From Streptomyces sp. Z26 (GTDB taxonomy: Bacteria; Actinomycetota; Actinomycetes; Streptomycetales; Streptomycetaceae), in NCBI RefSeq assembly GCF_003665095.1, contig NZ_RCHV01000002.1, forward strand, positions 1,621,501-1,685,500: a stretch of 64,000 bases of DNA, read 5' to 3'. A program made the translations under genes and the position numbers. Below the pieces are notes generated by a model. That model saw only the letters and a list, made by a program, of their open reading frames with translations, was not told the origin of the DNA and did no database searches. Positions 23,602 through 32,945 of the stretch are shown one piece after another; position 1 is the stretch's first letter, and each line of letters starts with the position of its first letter.

Positions 23602-24510
23602 CTACCCGGTGCCTTCGTCCGCCAGGATCAGGGCGTGCAGCCGCTCGACGCGCGCCTGCGTCTCCGCGTCGTCCGGCACGTACACGCCGAGCCGCGGGCC
23701 GTGGTTCGGGCCGAGCCACAGCTTCGTCGGTACGAAGTGCAGCAGCCCGACCCGCGGGTGGCGGAAGCGCTTGACCTTGGCCGCGGCCTGGACGACCTCG
23801 TGCCGGTCCCACAGCTCGCGGAACTCGGGCGACGCCCGTTGGAGGCGGCACACCAGCGCCTTCCACGCGGGCTCCGCGATGTGGTCGGCCATGGCGGCGC
23901 GCAGGTTCGCCGTCATGAGGCGCTGCGCCTCCTCCCCGTCGACGAGCGTGTCCCGCCACTCGGGGTGCGTGAACATCAGCCACAGGCAGTTCCGGTCCTC
24001 GTACGGGAGGGCGTCGAGGTCGCAGAACAGCTTGCCGTAGGTGCGGTTGTAGGCCAGCAGGTCGTAGCGGCCGTTCTGCACGCAGGCCGGGTACGGCTCC
24101 AGCTGCTCCAGGGTGCGCCGCAGCGAGTCGCTGACCGCCCCGGTGCACTCCCGGCCGGGCATGGGGTCGGGGACCCCGGCGAGCACGAAGAGGTGGGCGC
24201 GCTCGCTCTGGTCGAACAGCAGCGCACGCGCGAGCGCGTCCAGCACCTGGGGCGAGACCTGGATGGGCCGGGCCTGTTCCAGCCAGGTGTACCAGGTGAC
24301 GCCGACCGCCGAGAGGTGCGCGACCTCCTCTCGGCGCAGTCCGGGCGTACGCCTGCGCCGCCCGCGCGGCAGCCCGACCTGTTCCGGCGCGATGCGCTCG
24401 CGGCGGCTGCGCAGGAACGCGGCCAGCTCACGGCGGCGCAGCCCGCCCCCGTCCACGGGGGCGGTGACGGGCACGGGTGGTGCGGTGGTCTCCTCGACGG
24501 CCATGCTCAT
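23602..24510 (-). CDS. XRE regulator with MmyB-like ligand-binding domain
   Basis: A 302-residue regulator. The helix-turn-helix lies near 25-100 (LAAFLRSRRERIAPEQVGLP, TPGLRREEVAHLSAVGVTWY, TWLEQAR), the hallmark of this actinobacterial family. The C-terminal MmyB-like PAS-fold domain includes VQNGRYDLLAYNRTYGKLF and WLMFTHPEWRD. Family members bind fatty-acid or other hydrophobic ligands and typically repress a divergent gene; here that is the MFS exporter at 24601. The start may be ATG 24510 or ATG 24504; no ribosome site is evident. A spaced inverted repeat in the divergent promoter is the likely operator. Confidence 0.88.
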   Translation of the reverse strand: MSMAVEETTAPPVPVTAPVDGGGLRRRELAAFLRSRRERIAPEQVGLPRGRRRRTPGLRREEVAHLSAVGVTWYTWLEQARPIQVSPQVLDALARALLFDQSERAHLFVLAGVPDPMPGRECTGAVSDSLRRTLEQLEPYPACVQNGRYDLLAYNRTYGKLFCDLDALPYEDRNCLWLMFTHPEWRDTLVDGEEAQRLMTANLRAAMADHIAEPAWKALVCRLQRASPEFRELWDRHEVVQAAAKVKRFRHPRVGLLHFVPTKLWLGPNHGPRLGVYVPDDAETQARVERLHALILADEGTG

Positions 24511-24554
24511 GCGTACAGCATGCGCGCGTCCGGAGGGCGTTTCCAGGTAGTGCC

Positions 24555-24582
24555 GGTACCAGGATGAACACACTCTGGTACC
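24555..24582. promoter_or_regulatory. Candidate operator between XRE/MmyB regulator and MFS gene
   Basis: GGTACCAG at 24555-24562 and CTGGTACC at 24575-24582 form a perfect 8-bp inverted repeat with a 12-base gap. The half-site centres are 20 bp apart, two helical turns. The site lies 18 bases before the MFS start codon. Confidence 0.65.
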
Positions 24583-24600
24583 CCTCTGGGGAGTGCCGCA

Positions 24601-26184
24601 GTGTCTGTGGACGTGAGTGAACCCGTGACAGAGCAGACCGTACGGACCGCGGACCCGGCGGAGGCGCCCGTTCCCGTCCGCGTACCCGACCCCGTCCCCG
24701 CCCGACGCGCCGTACGCCCCGTACCGCCCTCGCGGGCCGAACTCCGGCCCCGCGTACGCCGGTTGGGCCGTGAACGCGCGCCGAGCACGCCGGACACCCC
24801 GCACAGCCCCCTCGGCGCGCTCGGCCTCTTCACCGTGCTCGCGGGCGCCGCGCTGCCCCTGGTCGACTTCTTCATCGTCAACGTCGCCCTCGGCGCCATC
24901 GGCCGCGACCTCCACGCGGACCCCGCCCTGCTGGAGCTGGTCGTCGCCGGCTACGGGGTCGCGTACGCCGTGCTGCTCGTCCTCGGCGGACGGCTCGGCG
25001 ACATGTTCGGGCGGCGCGCGCTGTTCCTCGCCGGGCTGGTCGCGTTCGCCGTGACCTCCCTCGCGTGCGGGCTCGCGCAGGACGCCTGGAGCCTCATCGC
25101 CGCCCGCGTCGCGCAGGGCGCCGCGTCCGCCGCGATGCTGCCGCAGGCGCTCGCCACCATCCAGGCCGGGACGACGGGGCGGCGGCGTACGCGCGCCATC
25201 GGCCTGTACGGCGCCACCGCCGGACTCGCCATGGTCGCCGGGCAGATCCTCGGCGGCGTGCTGCTCGCCGCCGACCTCGCCGGTACGGGCTGGCGCGCGG
25301 TGTTCCTGGTGAACGTGCCCGCCGTGCTGGTGCTGCTCGTCCTGGTGCGGTACGCGGTGCCGGAGACCCGTTCCGCCCGGCCCGCGCCCGTGGACGTACC
25401 GGGCACGGTGCTGCTCGGCGCGGCGCTGGTCGCGCTGCTGCTGCCGCTCACCGAGGGGCGTGCGGCGGGCTGGCCGCTGTGGTCGTGGCTGGCGCTGGCC
25501 GCGTTCCCGTTCCTGGCCGGGGCGTTCGCCGTGGTGGAGCGCCGCGCGGACCGCGCGGGCCGGGTGCCGCTGGTGCCGCCGGGGCTGCTGCGACTGCCGG
25601 GCATGCGGCGCGGTCTGCCGCTGGTGGCGCTGACGGTCGGGGGCTTCGGCGGGTTCATGTTCGTGCTGGCGATCGCGTTCCAGGAGGGCCTGCGCTACGG
25701 GCCGGTACGGGCGGGCACCGCGCTCGTGCCGTACGCGCTCGCCTTCTTCGCCGCCTCCCTCGCCGGGCCGCGACTGAACGGGCGCTTCGGTGACCGCGTG
25801 GTGACCTGCGGCGGGCTGCTCCAGGCCACGGGCCTGGTGATCCTCGTGCTCACCGTCCTCCGCTCCTGGGAGGGGCTGGACTTCGCGACGCTCGCCCCCG
25901 GGCTGGTCGTCGCCGGTTTCGGGCAGGGCCTGATCCTTCCGGCGTCGATACGGATCGTGCTGGCGGACGTACCGGCGGAGAAGGCGGGCGTGGGCGGCGG
26001 CGTGATGGCGACCGCGCAACAGTCCGCCGCCGCGCTGGGGGTGGCCGTGATCGGCGCGCTGTTCCTGGCGGTCGTGCCGGAGCGCGGCATGCGGGACGCG
26101 CTGGCGCTGGCGCTGACCGCGCACCTGGCGGTGGTCGTGACGATCACGCTGCTGAGCCTGCGGCTGCCGCGCGGGAAGGGGTGA
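24601..26184 (+). CDS. MFS drug exporter, DHA2 (EmrB/QacA) type
   Basis: A 527-residue, probably 14-helix proton antiporter. A ~70-residue basic, Pro-rich cytoplasmic arm precedes the first helix (LFTVLAGAALPLVDFFIVNV, with the DHA2 'D..IVNVAL' motif). Motif A lies after TM2 (GGRLGDMFGRRALF), the antiporter motif C region is ATAGLAMVAGQILGG, and the late QQSAAALGVAVIGALF motif is typical of the group. The GTG start follows GGGGAG. Divergent from the XRE/MmyB regulator, which presumably controls it. Substrate unknown; efflux of a hydrophobic compound is likely. Confidence 0.9.
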   Translation: MSVDVSEPVTEQTVRTADPAEAPVPVRVPDPVPARRAVRPVPPSRAELRPRVRRLGRERAPSTPDTPHSPLGALGLFTVLAGAALPLVDFFIVNVALGAIGRDLHADPALLELVVAGYGVAYAVLLVLGGRLGDMFGRRALFLAGLVAFAVTSLACGLAQDAWSLIAARVAQGAASAAMLPQALATIQAGTTGRRRTRAIGLYGATAGLAMVAGQILGGVLLAADLAGTGWRAVFLVNVPAVLVLLVLVRYAVPETRSARPAPVDVPGTVLLGAALVALLLPLTEGRAAGWPLWSWLALAAFPFLAGAFAVVERRADRAGRVPLVPPGLLRLPGMRRGLPLVALTVGGFGGFMFVLAIAFQEGLRYGPVRAGTALVPYALAFFAASLAGPRLNGRFGDRVVTCGGLLQATGLVILVLTVLRSWEGLDFATLAPGLVVAGFGQGLILPASIRIVLADVPAEKAGVGGGVMATAQQSAAALGVAVIGALFLAVVPERGMRDALALALTAHLAVVVTITLLSLRLPRGKG

Positions 26185-26495
26185 CGGGGAGTCAGTTCGC
26201 TTGGCCGGTAAGCGACTTACCCGGAACGGATCATTCGCAGACACTCCCACAAAGGAGGACACCCGACCGCACACGAACGCACGGGACACCGCACGGGCGG
26301 GGCTCCGCGAGCCCCCCAAGCCCCCGGCGTACACCCGAACGCCCCTCTGTGCGCCGGGTTTCACCCTCCCGGAACGCGTACGGACGGCTCTCGCCACCTT
26401 ACGATTCCAGCCCGCCACTCCCCCACGGACCACCCACGGACAGCCGCGCGCTCCCGGCGGACCACGCGCGCGTCCCGATCCCGAACGGAGTGCCA
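26185..26495 (+). other. Gap before the three-gene unrecognised cluster
   Basis: 311 bases with no convincing gene. GGTAAG at 26207-26212 and CTTACC at 26216-26221 form a small inverted repeat just after the MFS stop. AAAGGAGG at 26251-26258 is a perfect match to the 16S anti-Shine-Dalgarno but has no start codon at a usable distance, so it is orphaned. The promoter of the cluster beginning at 26496 should be here. Confidence 0.4.
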
Positions 26496-28307
26496 GTGCC
26501 CCGTATCCCGGTGCCCGGACAGAGCGGCGGAAACGGCGGTGGCGGCGCGCCACCCGCCGATCCGGCGGTCTGGGCCAAGCCCCGCGTGGAACCGGCCGCC
26601 AGCGAGGCGTGCCGCTACCTCTGCGCGGGCGTCCACATGGACGGCGAGTACCGCGCGAAGGTCCTCGACGAGCTGTACGTGCACGAGGAGCGCTTCACCG
26701 CCCCGTCGTTCGGCATCGACGCGGCCCGCGTGCTCGCGCACGCGCTGCACGCCCGCCGCCTCGAACTCGCCTGGGGCCTCGGCTTCCTGCTGTTCTGGGT
26801 CGTGTCGACACTGCTCACCGGCTGGCTGTTCATCCTCCTGGCGCTGCCCTGCCTCCTGCTGGCCATGGGGAAGGCGCTCACCCGCCGCACCGGCGAGACG
26901 GCGCAGGCGTCGGCGGCGCGGACGCTCGGGAGTACGGCGCTGCGCTGGTACGGCCGCATCCTGCTCGCCATCGTGCTGCTCGTGCTGCTGGGCACGGCGT
27001 TCGGCGACCCGGGCGGCGAGAGCCCCCGCGAAGCGCTGGACGGGCTGCCGGGCGCCGACCTGTTCACCCCGCTGACGGACTCCGGCACGGGCTCGGGTGG
27101 CGACACCGAGAAGCGCGACGCGTGGCTGACGCTGTTCCTCTTCCTGGTGCCGCTCCCGGTCGCCGTGGGGCTCCAACGCGGCCAGTTCGCCCGGCTGATG
27201 CGGGGGCCGCTCTCCGCGCAGCACTTCCCCAACGCCGCCGCCGACCCGGCCGAGGGCCCGATGGGCCGCCGGGCCGACCGTACGAAGCAGCAGATCCGGC
27301 AGGAGCAGCACGCGCCGTTGATCATGTACCACACCGACAACCCGTTCCGCGGTGCCGGTGGCGCCTTCGACACCTGGACCCTCGCGGTGGAGCTGCGTCC
27401 GCGCGAGGACGCCTCGCCCCGGCCCGTCGACAACCGCACGATCCTCGACACGATCCACGGGCTCGTCGACAACCTCAAGATCCCGGCGGGCGGCCACAGT
27501 TCGCCGGAGCAGGCCGAGGGCGTACGGGACCGGCTGCGCGAACTGCACGTCGACGAGTGCGTGTTCATGCCCGCCGAGGGCGTGCCCGGCCGGTACGGCG
27601 TCGCGTACGACCCGGCGTCCTTCGCCGTCCTGAGCGCGGCGGCCGTGGAGGAGGGCGGCGAGAGCAGGCGGCACTTCCTGCGGATCAGGGTCGGCGGCTG
27701 GCACGAGGAGCTGGTCGTCACCGTCTTCGTCCGCGTCCACACCCAGGGCGGCATGCTGATGCTGGAGATCGCCCCGCACGTACTGCCGCCCGTGGACCGG
27801 AAGTTCTGCGACGCCGACCGGATGGCCCACGACTACGCGCAGGCCGGCCCGTTCGGCAAGGTCTTCTCGGCGCTCACCGCGTCCCCGTCGGCGGCGGCGC
27901 TCAACCTGGCCGCGCTCGTCCGCTGGATCGGGAGCACCAAGGAACTGCTCACGTCCGACAAGCGGCGCGCGCTGCCGGACGGGCCCGCGGTCTCCGTACG
28001 GGAGGCGGGCACCGGGCCGGAGGTCTCCCTGTTCCAGGAGATGGACGTGCTCCGCTACCTCCGCAGCATCCAGGACCGGGTGACGGACGGCGTCAAGGTG
28101 TCGCTGTACGAAGCGGGGTGGCGTACCGCGGAGTTCGAGCAGAAGGTCGTCAACGTCAGCGGCGGTACGTACATCGACTCGGCGCACAACAGCGCGTTCA
28201 CCTTCGGCGCGAACAGCACGGCGACGACGAACAACACGGCGGGCACGGGCGGTACTGGCGGTACGGGCACCACGAGCAACGCGGGAGCGAACCATGGCAG
28301 CAGCTGA
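26496..28307 (+). CDS. Unrecognised multi-pass membrane protein, first gene of a three-gene cluster
   Basis: A 603-residue protein I cannot assign to a family. Residues 1-30 are Gly/Pro-rich. Hydrophobic segments lie at about 93-125 (probably two helices), 152-168 and 210-226. A long soluble region of about 330 residues follows, with no known catalytic motif. The C-terminus (from about 551) carries a module reading GTYIDSAHNSAFTFGANS and a Thr/Asn/Gly-rich tail; almost the same module opens the next protein. GTG 26496 is chosen for its CGGAG site and the start of GC-biased codon use. The stop overlaps the next gene by 14 bases, so they are coupled. Confidence 0.75.
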   Translation: MPRIPVPGQSGGNGGGGAPPADPAVWAKPRVEPAASEACRYLCAGVHMDGEYRAKVLDELYVHEERFTAPSFGIDAARVLAHALHARRLELAWGLGFLLFWVVSTLLTGWLFILLALPCLLLAMGKALTRRTGETAQASAARTLGSTALRWYGRILLAIVLLVLLGTAFGDPGGESPREALDGLPGADLFTPLTDSGTGSGGDTEKRDAWLTLFLFLVPLPVAVGLQRGQFARLMRGPLSAQHFPNAAADPAEGPMGRRADRTKQQIRQEQHAPLIMYHTDNPFRGAGGAFDTWTLAVELRPREDASPRPVDNRTILDTIHGLVDNLKIPAGGHSSPEQAEGVRDRLRELHVDECVFMPAEGVPGRYGVAYDPASFAVLSAAAVEEGGESRRHFLRIRVGGWHEELVVTVFVRVHTQGGMLMLEIAPHVLPPVDRKFCDADRMAHDYAQAGPFGKVFSALTASPSAAALNLAALVRWIGSTKELLTSDKRRALPDGPAVSVREAGTGPEVSLFQEMDVLRYLRSIQDRVTDGVKVSLYEAGWRTAEFEQKVVNVSGGTYIDSAHNSAFTFGANSTATTNNTAGTGGTGGTGTTSNAGANHGSS

Positions 28308-28710
28308 CGGCGGGACGACGGGCACGGACGGCGCCGGGGGCGGGCAGCCGCCCGGGGTGCGCATCGACAGGGCGGACAACAGCGCGTTCAACTTCGGCCA
28401 GGGCGGCTCCGCGAGCACCACCAACACCACGTACGGCGGCGGGCAGGGCCCGGACCCCGCGCAGCGGGCGCTGCTGGAGGCCGTACGGAAACTGCGGGAG
28501 GACCTGGACCGCTTCGTCGCCACCGACGACACCCGTGTCCTGGACGCCGAACTCGTCGCCGCCGAGGACGAGATCGACACCTCCGGCGCCGCGTCCCGCA
28601 CCCGCCTGGAGGCGCTGCGCGACGCGCTGGCCACCGCGGGCACGTTCGTGGCGGCGCTCGGCTCGGGCGTCGCCGTCAGCGAGTCGGTGGCCTCGCTGCT
28701 GAGGGGCTGA
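28294..28710 (+). CDS. Unrecognised 138-residue protein sharing a module with its neighbour
   Basis: A soluble 138-residue protein. Residues 1-20 are Gly/Thr-rich. Residues 21-46 carry VRIDRADNSAFNFGQGGSA and a Thr/Asn run, closely matching the C-terminal module of the preceding protein. The rest is a helical region (RALLEAVRKLREDLDRFVAT, then AAEDEIDTSGAASRTRLEAL) with coiled-coil character, ending in a hydrophobic Ala/Val/Ser-rich helix. It starts inside the upstream gene (14-base overlap) and ends 9 bases before the next, so it is the middle cistron of one operon. The helical part recalls effector- or inflammasome-adaptor-like small proteins, but I have no firm match. Confidence 0.7.
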   Translation: MAAADGGTTGTDGAGGGQPPGVRIDRADNSAFNFGQGGSASTTNTTYGGGQGPDPAQRALLEAVRKLREDLDRFVATDDTRVLDAELVAAEDEIDTSGAASRTRLEALRDALATAGTFVAALGSGVAVSESVASLLRG

Positions 28711-28719
28711 GGAGCGGAC

Positions 28720-29796
28720 ATGGCCGGAACGGGGAGAGGCGGGAGCGGGGCCGACGAGCCCGCCCGCTGGAACGAGGCCGCGCAGCGCTGGGAGACGGGG
28801 ACGACACCACAGGCGTACGTACCCCCGCCGCCGCCACGACCGCTCGCGGAGCCGTCCGCCGCGGGCGCCGGGGCGGGGGCGGGGCGGCAGGGGCCGGAGC
28901 AACCGCCCGGGCCGGGGCAGACGTACGCCGGACAGACCGTCGTCGGGCAGACGTACGGCGACGGGCGGACGGCGGCGCTGCCCACGATCGCTGGTTACGT
29001 ACCGCCGCCCGGCGGACCGGGGCCGGGCGGCGGTCCCGGGCCGGGCCAGGGCGGGTCCTGGCTGAACCAGCCGCTGGCCGTCGGGCTCGCCGTCGTCGCG
29101 GCGGCGGCCGCGGTCGGCGTGGCCGCCTGGATCGGGCTGGGCGGGGACGGCGACGGGTCACCGTCGCAGGCCGACGGCACGAGCACCAGCGCACCGGCGC
29201 CCGGTCCGGACGGCGGCGACCCGACCGAGGGGACGGACCCGCCGCGGAACACGCCGTCCCCGTCGGCACCGGACGGGACGGAGGGCATCGGAGGCACGGA
29301 CGACGGCACGAACGGCACACCCGCGCCCGCGGATCCCCCGCCGGGCTTCCGGCTCGCGGAGGACACGGAGGGCTTCACCCTGGCCGTGCCGACGGGCTGG
29401 GAGCGGACCACGGGCGACACCGGCGTCGTCTTCTACACCGCGCCCGACGACCAGTCCCTGCTCCAGGTCTTCCGGATCACCGAGGTGGGCATGACCCCGC
29501 TGGAGGCCACCAGGGAGGCGTCCTCGAACCTCTCCCACCAGGCCGCGGGCTACAGCGAGTTGAGCGTGGGCCCGGCGACCGGAGGACCCGAGAACCCGCA
29601 GGGTGACGCGGCTGAGCTGCACTACTCGTACGACAGCGCGGACGGCGGCGGCCGCCGCGAGTGCGTCGAGCGCGTCTTCACCGCCATCGACGCCGAGCGG
29701 TACGCCCTGCTGGCCTGCGCGCCCGCCGACGAACCGGCCGTACGCGCGAAGGTCCTGACGACGGCGACGCGGCACTTCGTGCCCGGCTCCCCCTAG
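28720..29796 (+). CDS. Unrecognised single-pass membrane protein with extracytoplasmic domain
   Basis: A 358-residue protein. The N-terminus contains ARWNEAAQRWETG, a short tryptophan motif seen at the head of many actinobacterial membrane proteins, then a Pro/Gly-rich cytoplasmic region to about 115. One transmembrane helix lies at about 119-140, followed by a Thr/Ser/Pro/Gly-rich stalk to about 208. The outer domain begins FRLAEDTEGFTLAVPTGWER and ends ERYALLACAPADEPAVRAKV. Its fold resembles the PsbP/Mog1-like outer domains attached to some actinobacterial Ser/Thr kinases. Last gene of the three-gene unit; followed by a strong terminator. Role unknown. Confidence 0.75.
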   Translation: MAGTGRGGSGADEPARWNEAAQRWETGTTPQAYVPPPPPRPLAEPSAAGAGAGAGRQGPEQPPGPGQTYAGQTVVGQTYGDGRTAALPTIAGYVPPPGGPGPGGGPGPGQGGSWLNQPLAVGLAVVAAAAAVGVAAWIGLGGDGDGSPSQADGTSTSAPAPGPDGGDPTEGTDPPRNTPSPSAPDGTEGIGGTDDGTNGTPAPADPPPGFRLAEDTEGFTLAVPTGWERTTGDTGVVFYTAPDDQSLLQVFRITEVGMTPLEATREASSNLSHQAAGYSELSVGPATGGPENPQGDAAELHYSYDSADGGGRRECVERVFTAIDAERYALLACAPADEPAVRAKVLTTATRHFVPGSP

Positions 29797-29845
29797 GCGG
29801 TGTCCGGGCCGGGAGCCGGAGCGCGCGAGCCGGGACGAGAACGGC

Positions 29846-29882
29846 ACGAGGGGGCCGCCGGAGTGCCCGGTGGCCCCCTCGT
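29846..29882. terminator. Bidirectional hairpin terminator
   Basis: ACGAGGGGGCC at 29846-29856 pairs with GGCCCCCTCGT at 29872-29882, with further pairing in the GCCGG/CCGG interior. It lies between the convergent three-gene cluster and the MBL hydrolase. Confidence 0.8.
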
Positions 29883-29904
29883 CCGCTCTCCGCCGTGCCT
29901 CCCG

Positions 29905-31101
29905 TCAGCCGCCCGCGGGCGCGGCCGACGTGTCCGGGTCCGCCTTCGGCCGCGTCGGGGCCGGGGCCTGCGCCCGCGCGGGCTCCGGCGGGGCCGCCGT
30001 CGCCGTCCCGGCACCGCCCGGCGCGGGCTCGCTCAGCGGGCGCCACCACGGCGCCGAGGGCAGCGCGCCCGACGGCTCGAACGACTGGCCCGGCTCCGGG
30101 ATCGCGACCCGTACGTCCGCCGCGGCCGCCGCGGGCAGCATCCGCTCGGCGGGCTCCTGCCACGGGTGCGGCGCCAGGTTGAACGTGCCCCAGTGGATGG
30201 GCAGCAGCGCGCCACCCGCCGCGCCCGTGCGCCCGGAGACCAGGTCGAGGTGCGTCCGTACGCCCTCCTCGGGCGTCATGTGGATGTCCGGCCAGAAGTC
30301 GCTGTACGCCCCGACCTGGATCATGGTCGCGTCGAACGGCCCGTACGCGTCGCCGGTCTCGGCGAACCCCTCGAAGTAGCCCGTGTCGCCGCTGTGGAAG
30401 ACGCGGTGGTCCGGCCCGGACACCACCCACGACGCCCACAGGGTGCGCTGTCTGTTGCGCAGGGCGCGACCGCAGAAGTGCCGGGCGGGGGTGGCGGTCA
30501 GGGTGAGCCCGGACAGCTCGACGGACTCGTGCCAGTCCAGCTCGGTGAAGTCGGCGGGCGACAGCCCCCAGTGCTCCAGGTGCGCGCCGACCCCGAGCGG
30601 CACGACCAGGTGCGCGCCCTGGCGGCCCAGCTCGCGGACCGTCTCCATGTCGAGGTGGTCGTAGTGGTCGTGCGAGATGACGACCGCGTCGAGCCGCCCC
30701 ACCCCGGCGAGCGGCAACGGCACCGGGTGGTACCGCTTCGGCCCGGCGAACGCGAACGGCGAGCACCGCATGCCCCAGACCGGGTCGAAGAGCACCCTGC
30801 GCCCGTCGATCTCGGCGAGCACCGTCGAGTGCCCGAGCCAGGTCAGCCGCAGCCCGGAGGCGGGCGGCGCGGACAGGTCCGGCCGCCGCACGGGCACCCG
30901 CCCGGTCGGCCTGCGCCCCTTGCGGCTGAGCAGGGCGCGGGCCATCTCCGTACGCGATCCCGACGCCTGGGGCTCCGTGCGCGCCTCCACCGGATTCCGG
31001 AAGGCGCCCGTGGCGGGGTCGTAGTGCGGAGAGCGGAGAATCCTTTCGAGCCGTTCACCGGTGGGCTCGGCGCCGAAGGAAACAGGCCGCAGTCCGGTCA
31101 T
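29905..31101 (-). CDS. MBL-fold hydrolase, NAPE-PLD/UlaG-like
   Basis: A 398-residue metallo-beta-lactamase-fold protein. It carries WLGHSTVLAEIDGRRVLFDP, the dinuclear metal motif VVISHDHYDHLD, the downstream HFCGR and FHSGDTGYFEGF segments, and a late LLPIHWGTFNLAPHPW. This pattern is that of bacterial relatives of N-acyl-phosphatidylethanolamine phospholipase D and L-ascorbate-6-phosphate lactonase. The substrate in streptomycetes is unknown; a lipid or cyclic phosphodiester is plausible. A long Pro/Ala-rich C-terminal tail of about 50 residues is not part of the domain. ATG 31101 follows GGGAGG. Confidence 0.88.
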   Translation of the reverse strand: MTGLRPVSFGAEPTGERLERILRSPHYDPATGAFRNPVEARTEPQASGSRTEMARALLSRKGRRPTGRVPVRRPDLSAPPASGLRLTWLGHSTVLAEIDGRRVLFDPVWGMRCSPFAFAGPKRYHPVPLPLAGVGRLDAVVISHDHYDHLDMETVRELGRQGAHLVVPLGVGAHLEHWGLSPADFTELDWHESVELSGLTLTATPARHFCGRALRNRQRTLWASWVVSGPDHRVFHSGDTGYFEGFAETGDAYGPFDATMIQVGAYSDFWPDIHMTPEEGVRTHLDLVSGRTGAAGGALLPIHWGTFNLAPHPWQEPAERMLPAAAAADVRVAIPEPGQSFEPSGALPSAPWWRPLSEPAPGGAGTATAAPPEPARAQAPAPTRPKADPDTSAAPAGG

Positions 31102-31323
31102 GACACCTCCCGTGTGATGCTGTTGTGGGGAAAACGCTCCGGAAGGGGCCGATGTTCCGCTCCACGGTGCGTGGCGCGCACCTTTTCCCCGCGGCACCCA
31201 CCATTTCGCGCCACCGGCCGCACCGCCACCGGGCGCAGCCGCCGGACGCACGCCACCGGCCGTACGGCACCGGCCGTACGGCACCCCGCTCCCGTACACC
31301 CCGCGCACCCGCCCCCGTCACGC

Positions 31324-31368
31324 CGCCGGTCCGGCGCCCCCGGTTTCCCTGGGTGCGCCGGACCGGCG
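31324..31368 (-). terminator. glyS terminator hairpin
   Basis: CGCCGGTCCGGCGC at 31324-31337 pairs with GCGCCGGACCGGCG at 31355-31368 (14 bp perfect, with a CCC/GGG extension into the loop), 34 bases after the glyS stop. The rest of the 300-base gap at 31102-31401 shows only CGTACGG-type short repeats. Confidence 0.8.
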
Positions 31369-31401
31369 GAAGGTGCGTGGTGACGCGGCGGGCGGGACGG
31401 C

Positions 31402-32784
<1,383 letters not shown>

Positions 32785-32818
32785 GGTGCTCTCTTCATCA
32801 ACGACGACGGAATACCTC

Positions 32819-32849
32819 AGATTAGCGGCGAGTGAGGGGGCGGGATCAA
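32819..32849 (-). promoter_or_regulatory. Probable glyS promoter
   Basis: Read on the minus strand: TTGATC (32844-32849), a 19-base spacer, then TAATCT (32819-32824), 35 bases before the glyS start codon. The -10 fits the vegetative TAnnnT pattern; the spacer is one or two bases long. Confidence 0.5.
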
Positions 32850-32908
32850 ATCGGTTCGGGAACGGAGCGGAAGCGCCTGCGCACGGCCCGTAGGACGAGC
32901 GGGAAAGT

Positions 32909-32923
32909 TGACAATCGTTTCCA
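32909..32923. promoter_or_regulatory. Zur box 1
   Basis: TGACAATCGTTTCCA is a 7-1-7 imperfect palindrome close to the Streptomyces Zur consensus TGAAAATNATTTTCA. It overlaps a good -35 hexamer, TTGACA at 32908-32913. Confidence 0.75.
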
Positions 32924-32930
32924 TTTCAAG

Positions 32931-32945
32931 TGAAAATGAGTGTCA
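32931..32945. promoter_or_regulatory. Zur box 2, overlapping the -10 and start codon
   Basis: TGAAAATGAGTGTCA matches the Zur consensus at all defined positions but two. It begins exactly 22 bp (two helical turns) after box 1, covers the presumed -10 (GAAAAT at 32932-32937) and touches the ATG at 32945. Confidence 0.8.
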
